Positions 43,331-51,145 of a stretch of DNA of 51,819 nt are shown here, piece by piece. How positions within the stretch are numbered: the first letter of the stretch is position 1; each line of letters begins with the position of its first letter. The notes beneath the pieces were generated by a model. The model saw nothing but the letters and a program-made list of their open reading frames with translations. It was not told the DNA's origin and ran no database searches. Location of the stretch: positions 1 through 51,819 of the forward strand of contig NZ_BOOB01000060.1 of assembly GCF_016863015.1 (NCBI RefSeq), read 5' to 3'. Source of the DNA: Microbispora amethystogenes (lineage in GTDB: Bacteria > Actinomycetota > Actinomycetes > Streptosporangiales > Streptosporangiaceae). Made by a program: the position numbers and the translations under genes.

Positions 43331-44553
43331 ACCCCCTGCCGCCTCACCTGCCGGACCACCCCGACCGGCTGTGGCGCTCCGCCGAGCCCAAGCGGTCGTA
43401 CGACGTGGTGATCGTCGGTGGCGGCGGCCACGGCCTCGCCACGGCGTACTACCTGGCCAAGAACCACGGGATCACCGACGTCGCGGTGCTGGAGCGCGGC
43501 TGGCTCGCGGGCGGCAACATGGCCCGCAACACCACCATCATCCGGTCGAACTACCTGTGGGACGAGAGCGCGGGCATCTACGAGCACGCGCTGAAGCTGT
43601 GGGAGGGCCTGGAGGAGGACCTCGGCTATCCGCTGCTGTTCAGCCAGCGCGGCGTGCTCAACCTCGCGCACAGCCTGCAGGACGTGCGCGAGAGCGTGCG
43701 CCGGGTCAACGCCAACCGGCTCAACGGCGTCGACGCCGAGTGGCTGACGCCGGAGCAGGTCAAAGAGGTATGCCCGATCGTCGAGATCTCGCCCGACGTG
43801 CGTTACCCGGTGCTCGGCGCCACCTTCCAGCCGAGGGCCGGGATCGCCAAGCACGACTACGTGGCGTGGGGCTTCGCCCGGGCGGCGGCGGACCTCGGGG
43901 TCGACATGATCGAGCACTGCGAGGTGACCGGTCTCGACGTGCGCGACGGCCGGGTGACCGGGGTGCGCACCACCCGCGGCCCGATCGCCGCGAAGAAGGT
44001 CGCGCTGGCCGCCGCCGGGCACTCCTCGGTGGTCGCCGGGTTCGCGGGCGTGGCGCTGCCGTTGCAGAGCCACCCGTTGCAGGCACTGGTGTCGGAACTG
44101 CTCGAACCGGTGCATCCCACCGTGGTCATGTCGAACGCCGTCCACGTGTACGTCAGCCAGGCGCACAAGGGCGAACTGGTCATGGGCGCCGGAATCGACG
44201 CGGCCAACTCCTATCGGCAGCGCGGGGCGTTCCACATCATCGAGCGGCAGATGGCGGCCGCGCTGGAACTGTTCCCGGTCTTCGCCCGCGCGCACGTGCT
44301 GCGCACCTGGGGCGGCGTCGTGGACGTCACGCCGGACGCCTCACCCGTCGTCGGGCTCACCCCGGTCGAGGACCTCTACGTGAACTGCGGATGGGGCACC
44401 GGCGGGTTCAAGGCCACGCCGGGCGTCGGCTGGTGCTACGCGCACACCGTGGCGACCGGCGAGCCCCACCCGCTCAACGCCCCCTTCTCGCTCGACCGGT
44501 TCACCACCGGCAGGCTCGTCGACGAGCACGGCGCCGCCGCCGTCGCCCACTGA
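43327..44553 (+). CDS. soxB: Sarcosine oxidase beta subunit
   Basis: A 408-residue SoxB of heterotetrameric sarcosine oxidase. FAD-binding [22 protein letters not shown], then [11 protein letters not shown]. His176 in [12 protein letters not shown] falls where SoxB binds FMN covalently (His172/173 in Corynebacterium/Arthrobacter enzymes). C-terminal FAD contacts: [14 protein letters not shown]. The B-D-A-G gene order below is the classical one. ATG overlaps the upstream stop. Confidence 0.95.
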   Translation: MNPLPPHLPDHPDRLWRSAEPKRSYDVVIVGGGGHGLATAYYLAKNHGITDVAVLERGWLAGGNMARNTTIIRSNYLWDESAGIYEHALKLWEGLEEDLGYPLLFSQRGVLNLAHSLQDVRESVRRVNANRLNGVDAEWLTPEQVKEVCPIVEISPDVRYPVLGATFQPRAGIAKHDYVAWGFARAAADLGVDMIEHCEVTGLDVRDGRVTGVRTTRGPIAAKKVALAAAGHSSVVAGFAGVALPLQSHPLQALVSELLEPVHPTVVMSNAVHVYVSQAHKGELVMGAGIDAANSYRQRGAFHIIERQMAAALELFPVFARAHVLRTWGGVVDVTPDASPVVGLTPVEDLYVNCGWGTGGFKATPGVGWCYAHTVATGEPHPLNAPFSLDRFTTGRLVDEHGAAAVAH

Positions 44554-44570
44554 CCCGTCGCCCACTGACT
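44541..44570. repeat. 15-bp tandem duplication spanning the soxB stop
   Basis: CGTCGCCCACTGAC is present twice head to tail (units 44541-44555 and 44556-44570, last base differing). The duplicated unit includes the soxB stop codon, and it widens the soxB-soxD gap to 29 bases while the other sox junctions overlap. Confidence 0.85.
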
Positions 44571-44582
44571 TCCGGAGTGCTG

Positions 44583-44861
44583 ATGCTGCTGATCGCCTGC
44601 CCCTGGTGCGGGCCGCGGGACGAGGCCGAGTTCCACTACGGAGGGCAGGCGCACGTCGCCCATCCGGACGACCCGGCCGCCCTCTCCGACGAGGAGTGGG
44701 CCCGCTACCTGTTCTTCCGCGACAACCCCAAGGGCCTGTTCGCGGAGCGGTGGAGCCACGCGGCCGGGTGCCGCCGCTGGTTCAACGCCGTACGGGACAC
44801 CGCCACCAACGAGATCCACGCCGTCTACCGGGTGGGCGAGCCGCGGCCGGTGAACTCATGA
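44583..44861 (+). CDS. soxD: Sarcosine oxidase delta subunit
   Basis: A 92-residue SoxD, the small zinc-binding subunit. Ligand region MLLIACPWCGPRDEAEF with two Cys and later His/Cys (HAAGCRRWFNAVRDT). Family blocks LSDEEWARYLFFRDNPKG and YRVGEP are intact. GGAG precedes the ATG, and the stop overlaps soxA (ATGA). Confidence 0.94.
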   Translation: MLLIACPWCGPRDEAEFHYGGQAHVAHPDDPAALSDEEWARYLFFRDNPKGLFAERWSHAAGCRRWFNAVRDTATNEIHAVYRVGEPRPVNS

Positions 44862-47740
44862 GCACTCAGCCGTACCGCCGTGAGGGCGTGACCGGGCGGG
44901 TCCTGCGCTTCCGGTTCGACGGCCGCGACCTCGAAGGTCTGGCCGGTGACACGCTGGCGTCGGCGCTGCTGGCGGGCGGCGTGCGCGCGGTCGCGACCAG
45001 CGTCAGGCTCGGCCGTCCGCGCGGCGTCTACGCCGCGGGCTGCGAGGAGCCGAACGCGGTCGTCCAGATCGAGGAGCCGTTCCCCGAGCCGATGCTCACG
45101 GCCACGACCGTCGAGTTGTACGACGGCCTGGTCGCCACCGGGCTCGCCGGGCGGGGCAGGCTGGCCGACCGGCCCGACCCGGCGCGCTACGACGCCGTCC
45201 ACGCGCACTGCGACGTGCTCGTGGTCGGCGCGGGACCGGCCGGCATCGCCGCCGCGCGCGTGGCCGCGCGGGCCGGGGCGCGGGTGATCCTCGCCGACGA
45301 GCGGCCCGAGCCGGGCGGCAGCCTGCTCGGCACGACCGAGACGGTGGACGGTGGGCCGGGCCGTGCCTGGGCGGCCGCCGAGGTCGACGCGCTGGCCGCC
45401 CTGCCGGAGACGCGCGTGCTGCGCCGCACCACCGTCATCGGCCACTACGACGACAACTACATCGTCGCGGTCGAGCGGCGGACCAATCACCTCGGCGCGG
45501 CGGCCCCGCCCGGCGTGGCGCGCGAGCGCGTCTGGCGGATCCGCGCGAAACGCGTGGTGCTGGCGACCGGCGGGCACGAGCGGTTCGTCGCCTTCGCCGG
45601 GAACGACCTGCCCGGCGTCATGCTGGCCGGCGCCGCCCGCACCTACGTCAACCAGTACGGCGTGCTGCCCGGCCGCCGGGCGGTCGTGTTCACCACCAAC
45701 GACACCGCCTACGCTGCGGCGCTCGACCTCGCCGACGCCGGGATCGAGATCGCCGCCGTCGCCGACGTACGACGGGAGCCGGGTCGCATGTGGGCGGCCC
45801 GGTGCGCGGAACGCGGCATCGAGGTCCTCACCGGGCATGTGGTGACGGCGGCGAAGGGCGAGGGCGAGGTCACCGGGGCCGAGATCGCCCCCCGTACGGG
45901 TGGCCGGGCCCGGGAGGTCGCCGCCGACCTGCTGCTCGTGTCCGGTGGCTGGACGCCGGTGGTGCACCTGTTCAGCCAGGCCGGGGGCACGCTGCGGTAC
46001 GACGAGGGGCTGGGCGCGTTCACGCCGGGGGAGACCCGCCAGGCGGCCGAGGCCGCCGGGTTCGCCGCCGGCGTGACGACGCTGCGCGCCTGCCTGGCGG
46101 ACGGCGCCGAGGCGGGCCGTCGGGCGCTGGCCGCCCTCGGGTTCGGTGCGCCTGGGGTCACTGTGCCGGTGGTGGAGGAGGAGCCCGCCGCCGCGCCCGC
46201 CGAGCATCTGTGGCTGGTGGAGTCGGGCGACTACGGCACCCACTTCGTGGACCTGCAGCGTGACGTGACGGTGGCGGAGGTGCTGCGCGCGACCGGCGCG
46301 GGCCTCACCTCGGTCGAGCACGTCAAGCGCTACACCACCGCGGGCACGGCCCACGACCAGGGCAAGACCTCCGGGCAGCTGACCGGCGGCGTCGTGGCGC
46401 ACGCCCTCGGCGTCGACGTCGCCGCGCTCGGGACCACGACGTTCCGCGCGCCGTACACGCCGGTCTCGTTCGCCGCGCTCGCGGGCCGCGACCGGGGCCC
46501 CCTGCACGACCCGGTCCGTACGACGCCCATGCACGAGTGGCACGTGGCGCGTGGCGCGCTCTTCGAGAACGTCGGGCAGTGGAAGCGGCCCTGGTACTAC
46601 CCCGGCCTTGGCGAGGACCCGGGGGAGGACATGGAGGACGCGGTCCTGCGCGAGTGCGCCGCCGTAAGGGAGGGCGCGGGCGCGATGGACGCCTCCACCC
46701 TCGGGAAGATCGACGTGGTCGGTCCCGACGCGGGGGTGTTCCTGGACCGGCTCTACACGAACATGATGAGCACGCTCAAGGTCGGGTCCATCCGCTACGG
46801 CGTGATGTGCCGCCCCGACGGCATGGTCTTCGACGACGGCACCGCCATCCGCCTGGCGGACGACCACTACCTTGTCACCACGACCACCGGCAACGCGGCG
46901 GCGGTGCTCGACTGGATGGAGGAGTGGCTGCAGACCGAGTGGCCGGACCTGCGGGTCCGCTGCACCTCGGTCACCGAGCAGTGGGCGACGGTCGCGCTCG
47001 CCGGGCCGCGCTCCCGCGAGGTGCTCGCCGCCCTCGCCCCCGGCCTCGCCGTCGGCAAGGACGACTTCCCCTTCATGACCTGGCGGGACGCCGAGGTCGC
47101 CGGGATCGACGCGCGGGTCTGCCGGATCAGCTTCTCGGGCGAGCTGGCCTACGAGATCAACGTCTCGTCCTGGCACGGGCTCGCCCTGTGGGAGGCGGTC
47201 ATGGCGTCGGGCGAGGTCACGCCGTACGGCACGGAGACCATGCACGTGCTGCGGGCGGAGAAGGGGTATCCGATCGTCGGCCAGGACACCGACGGCACGG
47301 TCACCCCGCAGGACCTCGGCATGGAGTGGATCGTCTCGAAGAAGAAGGCCGACTTCGTCGGCAGGCGGTCGTACGCGCGGGCGGACACGTCCCGGCCCGA
47401 TCGCAGGCACCTGGTGGGCCTGCTGCCGGAGGACCCCGGCGTGCTGCTGCCCGAGGGCGCGCACCTCGTTTCGGTCTCTGCGGCAGCCTCTGTGCCGTCC
47501 TCTGTAGCGTCCGCGGCTCTGCCCGCTGTGCCGCCCGTGCTGCCGGTGCCGGCGCTCGGCTTCGTCACCTCCAGCTACCGCAGCGCCGCGCTCGGCCGCA
47601 CGTTCGCGCTCGCGCTGGTCAGCGGCGGGCGCGGGCGCGTCGGCGAGCGGTTGTACGCGCCGGTCGGCGACGACCTCGTGCCCGTGACCGTGACCTCCCA
47701 CGTCCTGTACGACCCGGAAGGAGCTCGCCGTGACGGCTGA
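44858..47740 (+). CDS. soxA: Sarcosine oxidase alpha subunit
   Basis: A 960-residue SoxA, close to the family's usual length. N-terminal ferredoxin-like Fer2_4 region (GDTLASALLAGGVRAVATSVRLGRPRG), NAD-binding VVGAGPAGIAAARVAARAGARV, a second Rossmann motif, then GcvT-type folate domains (about 590-950; LYTNMMSTLKVGSIRYGVMCRPDG, FSGELAYEINV, EKGYPIVGQDTDGTVTPQDLGM). Near residues 870-900 there is a low-complexity Ala/Ser/Val/Pro insertion that interrupts the final GCV_T_C domain between LPEGAHLV and LGFVTSSY. The gene ends overlapping soxG by 11 bases. Confidence 0.95.
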   Translation: MSTQPYRREGVTGRVLRFRFDGRDLEGLAGDTLASALLAGGVRAVATSVRLGRPRGVYAAGCEEPNAVVQIEEPFPEPMLTATTVELYDGLVATGLAGRGRLADRPDPARYDAVHAHCDVLVVGAGPAGIAAARVAARAGARVILADERPEPGGSLLGTTETVDGGPGRAWAAAEVDALAALPETRVLRRTTVIGHYDDNYIVAVERRTNHLGAAAPPGVARERVWRIRAKRVVLATGGHERFVAFAGNDLPGVMLAGAARTYVNQYGVLPGRRAVVFTTNDTAYAAALDLADAGIEIAAVADVRREPGRMWAARCAERGIEVLTGHVVTAAKGEGEVTGAEIAPRTGGRAREVAADLLLVSGGWTPVVHLFSQAGGTLRYDEGLGAFTPGETRQAAEAAGFAAGVTTLRACLADGAEAGRRALAALGFGAPGVTVPVVEEEPAAAPAEHLWLVESGDYGTHFVDLQRDVTVAEVLRATGAGLTSVEHVKRYTTAGTAHDQGKTSGQLTGGVVAHALGVDVAALGTTTFRAPYTPVSFAALAGRDRGPLHDPVRTTPMHEWHVARGALFENVGQWKRPWYYPGLGEDPGEDMEDAVLRECAAVREGAGAMDASTLGKIDVVGPDAGVFLDRLYTNMMSTLKVGSIRYGVMCRPDGMVFDDGTAIRLADDHYLVTTTTGNAAAVLDWMEEWLQTEWPDLRVRCTSVTEQWATVALAGPRSREVLAALAPGLAVGKDDFPFMTWRDAEVAGIDARVCRISFSGELAYEINVSSWHGLALWEAVMASGEVTPYGTETMHVLRAEKGYPIVGQDTDGTVTPQDLGMEWIVSKKKADFVGRRSYARADTSRPDRRHLVGLLPEDPGVLLPEGAHLVSVSAAASVPSSVASAALPAVPPVLPVPALGFVTSSYRSAALGRTFALALVSGGRGRVGERLYAPVGDDLVPVTVTSHVLYDPEGARRDG

Positions 47741-48368
47741 CCCCGTGGCTGATTCTGTGGCTGAGTCTGCGGCTGGTTTTGTGATCGGGCGTAGGAGTCC
47801 GGCGGCGGCGTACTCGGACAGGTTCGCGGCGGCGAGCGCGGGCGGCGCGATCCGCCTGGCGGAGATCCCCTTCCTCACGCACCTGAACGTCCGGGCCGAC
47901 CCCGCGAGCCCGGCGGCGGAGCGGATCGGTACCGCCCTCGGCGTGCCGCTGCCGGTGGAGCCCGGTGTCGTGACCGAGGGCGGCGGCCTGAGCGTGCTGT
48001 GGCTCGGGCCGGACGAGTGGCTCGTCGTCGGCCCGGACGGCGCCGCGAGGGAACTGCGCGAGCGGATCCGGGGCGCGGCGGCCGGCGAGCACGTCTCGGT
48101 CGTGGACGTGTCGGCCCAGCGTACGACCCTGGTGGTCGCCGGGGAGCGGGCACGGGACGTGCTGGCGCACGGCTGCGCGCTCGACCTGCATCCCCGGGAG
48201 TTCGGCCCGGGCCGGTGCGCGCAGACCCTGCTGGCCAGGACCGGGGTCGTCCTGGTCGCGAAGGAGGACGGCTTCTGGGTGCTCGTCCGCTCCTCCTTCG
48301 CGGCGTACGCGGCGGAGTGGCTCCTGGACGCGGTTGTCGAGTACACGGCCGTCGAGTGCAGGGGATGA
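47730..48368 (+). CDS. soxG: Sarcosine oxidase gamma subunit
   Basis: A 212-residue SoxG, the least conserved subunit, with a GcvT-like fold. Recognised by IRLAEIPFLTHLNVRADP near the N-terminus, LWLGPDEWLVVGP, VVDVSAQRTTLVVAG and the RSSFAAYAAEWLLDA end. The N-terminal 20 residues (VADSVAESAAG) are low complexity. The GTG start has AAGGAG 6 bases upstream, inside soxA. Last gene of the choline-to-glycine run. Confidence 0.92.
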   Translation: MTADPVADSVAESAAGFVIGRRSPAAAYSDRFAAASAGGAIRLAEIPFLTHLNVRADPASPAAERIGTALGVPLPVEPGVVTEGGGLSVLWLGPDEWLVVGPDGAARELRERIRGAAAGEHVSVVDVSAQRTTLVVAGERARDVLAHGCALDLHPREFGPGRCAQTLLARTGVVLVAKEDGFWVLVRSSFAAYAAEWLLDAVVEYTAVECRG

Positions 48369-48442
48369 AAGGCGGCTTCGCGGCGTGACGTACCATCGAG
48401 GGCGCTTGTGAGGAGGCCGCTTTCGAACCCCGGTGGGAGACC

Positions 48443-48886
48443 ATGTTCCGCACGCTGATGAAGTCGAAGATCCACCGTGCCACCGTCACGCAGGCCGATC
48501 TCCACTACGTCGGCTCGGTGACGATCAGCGCGGACCTCATGGCCGAGGCGAACCTCGTCGAGGGCGAGAAGGTCGACATCGTCGACATCGACAACGGCAA
48601 CCGCCTGTCGACGTACGTCATCGAGGGCCCGGCGGGCTCCGGGACGATCGGCATCAACGGTGCCGCCGCCCGGCTCATCTCGGTCGGCGACCTTGTGATC
48701 ATCATCGCGTACGCGCTGGTCGCCGAGGAGGAGGTCAAGGCGCTCAGGCCGCGCGTCGTCTTCGTCGACCGGGACAACCGGCCGGTCCATGTGGGCTCCG
48801 ACCCCGCCGCCGCGCCCGAGGGCAGCGGTCTCATCCGGGGCGATATTCCGGCAGACATCCCGGGCGACATCCCGGCTGGCGCGTAG
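48443..48886 (+). CDS. panD: Aspartate 1-decarboxylase
   Basis: A 147-residue pyruvoyl enzyme making beta-alanine for pantothenate. [28 protein letters not shown] contains Lys9 and the self-cleavage site Gly24-Ser25 from which the pyruvoyl group forms; Tyr58 (LSTYVIEG) and the NGAAARL motif are present. The C-terminal 16 residues are an unusual repetitive tail ([12 protein letters not shown]) beyond the usual length. GGGAGA precedes the ATG. It is a lone pan gene, 74 bases after soxG. Confidence 0.95.
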   Translation: MFRTLMKSKIHRATVTQADLHYVGSVTISADLMAEANLVEGEKVDIVDIDNGNRLSTYVIEGPAGSGTIGINGAAARLISVGDLVIIIAYALVAEEEVKALRPRVVFVDRDNRPVHVGSDPAAAPEGSGLIRGDIPADIPGDIPAGA

Positions 48887-48896
48887 GCCCGGTCTT

Positions 48897-48949
48897 CCCT
48901 CCGGGGTGAGCTTTTCCGGCTCACCGGTAATCCTGGGGTCTCCGGAGGG
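48897..48949 (+). promoter_or_regulatory. Two-stem RNA element that pairs with the sigma-factor ribosome site
   Basis: CCCTCCGG (48897-48904) is fully complementary to CCGGAGGG (48942-48949), and the latter contains the GGAGGG ribosome site of the sigma factor. Stacked inside is a second perfect stem GGTGAGC (48905-48911)/GCTCACC (48919-48925) with a 7-base loop, leaving a 16-base bulge. If formed in RNA, it would hide the ribosome site; the inner hairpin may also act as the panD terminator. Confidence 0.55.
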
Positions 48950-48959
48950 ACTACTGGGT

Positions 48960-49553
48960 GTGGACGATCCCGAAGAACGATTCACCGCCCTCTACGACCG
49001 GCACTACCGGGCCGTGCTGGGCTACGCGTTGCTGCGGGCCGAGCACGGCGTCGCCGAGGACGTGTGCAGCGAGACGTTCCTGGTCGCCTGGCGGCGCCTG
49101 GGCGAGCTGCCCGAGCCGGTGCTGCCCTGGTTGCTGGGCGTGGCCCGCAACCTGCTGGCCAAGCAGCGCGACTCGCGCGGCCGGCGGCAGGCGCTGGTCG
49201 ACCGCATCGCCGCGCTGAGCACCGAACGCGACACCGTGGCCTGGGACGTGGCCGACCACGTCGTCGACCGGACGACCGCGCTGGCCGCGCTCGCGACCCT
49301 GCCGGAGCAGGACGTGGAGGCGATGGCGCTGGCGAGCTGGCACGGCCTGCCGCCCGAGCAGGCCGCCACCGTGATGGGCTGCTCCACCCGCACCTACAAC
49401 GTGCGGCTGCACCGTGCCCGCAGGCGGTTGAGCCGGGCGCTGCGGGCCGAACCGGCCGCCAGTGCCAGTGCCAGTGCCAGTGCCAGTGCCAGCGCCGGTG
49501 CCCGGCGCCCGCGAGCGGTCGAACACGGGCAGCGGTTCGCGGAGGAGGCGTGA
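48960..49553 (+). CDS. ECF-type RNA polymerase sigma factor
   Basis: A 197-residue sigma-70 family protein with region 2 (RFTALYDRHYRAVLGYALLRAEHGVAEDVCSETFLVAWRRL) and region 4 (LPEQDVEAMALASWHGLPPEQAATVMGCSTRTYNVRLHRARRRLSRAL). Region 3 is absent, as in ECF factors. After region 4 comes a six-fold Ala-Ser repeat from a hexanucleotide microsatellite and a short basic tail. The GTG at 48960 has GGAGGGA 9 bases upstream; another GTG at 48958 is out of frame. Forms a pair with the following membrane protein, 40 bases away. Confidence 0.9.
   Translation: MDDPEERFTALYDRHYRAVLGYALLRAEHGVAEDVCSETFLVAWRRLGELPEPVLPWLLGVARNLLAKQRDSRGRRQALVDRIAALSTERDTVAWDVADHVVDRTTALAALATLPEQDVEAMALASWHGLPPEQAATVMGCSTRTYNVRLHRARRRLSRALRAEPAASASASASASASAGARRPRAVEHGQRFAEEA
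49458..49493. repeat. GCCAGT microsatellite in the sigma factor
   Basis: Five perfect GCCAGT units and a GCCAGC unit, followed by a degenerate GCCGGT, in frame, encoding (Ala-Ser)6. Whole-unit changes keep the frame, so tract length could vary without inactivating the gene. Confidence 0.9.
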
Positions 49554-49593
49554 TGGCCACCGGACACCCTCGTAACACCCCCAGGAGGACCAG

Positions 49594-50895
49594 ATGACCG
49601 AGCGCATGTTCGCCCAGCTCAAGCCTGAGCGGCTGGACGAACTGACCGAGGCGGCCCATCGCCGCCGCCGTACGGACGATCTCGCCCGGGCCTTCCGGAC
49701 CCCGGCCACGCCGCCGAAGCGAGCCCTGTTGCCGGGCCTGTCGTCGGCACGGTCGCCAGCCCTGTCGCCGAGGCGTCGCCCGTGGGCGCTGGGAGGCGTG
49801 CTGGCGGCCGGGTTGGCTGCAGGACTGGCCGCCGTGATCGTCGTGCCCAGGGTGACCCCCGATTCGGGTCCGGCCGTCCCCGGCGCCGCGGGTAAGCTCG
49901 GCGGAACCGCGCACGACATCGCCGCCGCACCCGGCGCCGACGCACCCAACACCGACGCATCCACCACCGGTGCACCCACCAGCGTGGTCCTCGACGCGCG
50001 AACGGTGTTGCTGGCCGCCGCAGAGAGCGCGTCCAAGGTCGAGGCGGGCACCGGGCACTACTGGTACACCCGCGACCGCACCTTCAGCCGCCTCGCTGTC
50101 GACGACGCGGCGTACGTCGCGAAAATTCGGGCGCTGGATGCCGAGCGGGACAGGAAGGCGGCGTCCGGCTCCCGGAAGGCCGCCGACCGGTGGTTCGAGG
50201 ACCAACTGGTCGAGTTCAAGAAGCACCCCGAGCTGCTGCCGTACGTCGTCTTCTCCGGCAGCACGGACGAAACCTGGCGGGCCCGCCAGAGGGGGGACGC
50301 CAACCGCAACGTCAGGAAGTCCGACGGCAGGCTGACGTTCGGGTCGTCGGAGGACGAGCGGAAGTGGCGCGAGTCGGGTGCGCCCCGGCTGGTCAGCGGT
50401 GGCGAGAAGAGCTACGAGGACCGGCTCGACCGGGTCCTGTCGATCGACAACCCCAGCCTCACCATCCGCAACATCGACCGGCTGCCGACGGACGAGAAGG
50501 CGCTGGAGCGGCGGTTGCACGAGCTCTACCGGGCGCGGCCCGGAGGCGCCGCGAACGAGGAAGACTTCTCCGTCTACCTGTGGCAGACGGCCGTCGACCT
50601 GCTGAACGCCCCGATCACGCCGGGCACCCGCGCGGCGCTGTTCCGGGTGCTGGCCGGTGAGCGGGGGCTGACCGCGCTGGGCGAGCGCGCCGACGCGCTG
50701 GGGCGCACGGGGGCGGCCCTGGCGGCGAAGGGCCCCGGCGACGACGGCGGATCGATCGAATACCGGATCATCATCGATCCCGGCTCGGCCAGGCTTCTGC
50801 AGTACGAGGTGGTCGGCGATGGCGAAGCCACGCCGAACCTGCGGGTCGCCCTGGAGGAGGCCGGCTGGGTGGACGATCTCCACGAGCGTCCCTGA
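49594..50895 (+). CDS. CU044_5270-type single-pass membrane protein
   Basis: A 433-residue protein with a short basic cytoplasmic N-terminus, one membrane segment (about residues 63-86, WALGGVLAAGLAAGLAAVIVV) and a large extracytoplasmic domain starting with an Ala/Pro/Thr linker and then SVVLDARTVLLAAAESA...GHYWYTRDRTF. This layout and these blocks match the CU044_5270 family found beside sigma factor genes in actinomycetes. It probably works with the sigma factor, as a sensor or anti-sigma-like partner, although no zinc-binding anti-sigma motif is seen. AGGAGG lies 6 bases before the ATG. The C-terminal EYRIIIDPGSARLLQYEVV resembles beta-sheet ends of this family. Confidence 0.82.
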   Translation: MTERMFAQLKPERLDELTEAAHRRRRTDDLARAFRTPATPPKRALLPGLSSARSPALSPRRRPWALGGVLAAGLAAGLAAVIVVPRVTPDSGPAVPGAAGKLGGTAHDIAAAPGADAPNTDASTTGAPTSVVLDARTVLLAAAESASKVEAGTGHYWYTRDRTFSRLAVDDAAYVAKIRALDAERDRKAASGSRKAADRWFEDQLVEFKKHPELLPYVVFSGSTDETWRARQRGDANRNVRKSDGRLTFGSSEDERKWRESGAPRLVSGGEKSYEDRLDRVLSIDNPSLTIRNIDRLPTDEKALERRLHELYRARPGGAANEEDFSVYLWQTAVDLLNAPITPGTRAALFRVLAGERGLTALGERADALGRTGAALAAKGPGDDGGSIEYRIIIDPGSARLLQYEVVGDGEATPNLRVALEEAGWVDDLHERP

Positions 50896-50907
50896 CACGT
50901 CACACAA

Positions 50908-50973
50908 GGGCGGCCGGGGCCAGATCCGTTCCCTCATCGAGCGGGTCGTACGCCCCGGCCGCCCGGCTGTTTT
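50908..50973 (+). terminator. Rho-independent-like terminator after the CU044_5270-type gene
   Basis: Perfect 13-base arms GGGCGGCCGGGGC (50908-50920) and GCCCCGGCCGCCC (50952-50964), a 31-base loop, then GGCTGTTTT. The loop is long, but the stem is very stable and a short T run follows 5 bases after it. Confidence 0.75.
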
Positions 50974-51017
50974 CATCCCTCACTCCGTCTCTTACGCCAC
51001 GACACGCAAGGAGGGAA

Positions 51018-51056
51018 ATGTCGGTCATCGCCTCAAAAAAGAAAGCGCACCTGTAA
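51018..51056 (+). CDS. Possible 12-codon leader peptide
   Basis: An ATG preceded by a near-ideal AAGGAGG at 4 bases opens a frame encoding MSVIASKKKAHL and then TAA. It ends 89 bases before the next gene's ATG, in a stretch with an 11-base palindrome (CAAGT-C-ACTTG, 51063-51073). The three consecutive lysine codons and the strong ribosome site suggest a translated leader that could control the downstream gene. Chance occurrence cannot be excluded. Confidence 0.4.
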   Translation: MSVIASKKKAHL

Positions 51057-51145
51057 CTCCAACAAGTCACTTGCGCGGGCGTGCCTGCGTCGGCTTGGTG
51101 TGGAAGAATTAATACAGGCTTTCGAATCGCTTGAGGAGGTGTGTT

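Noticed and set aside
48370..48442. tRNA gene suggested by TTCGAACCCC before panD
   Set aside because: No acceptor, D or anticodon stems can be built around the T-loop-like word within the 74-base gap.
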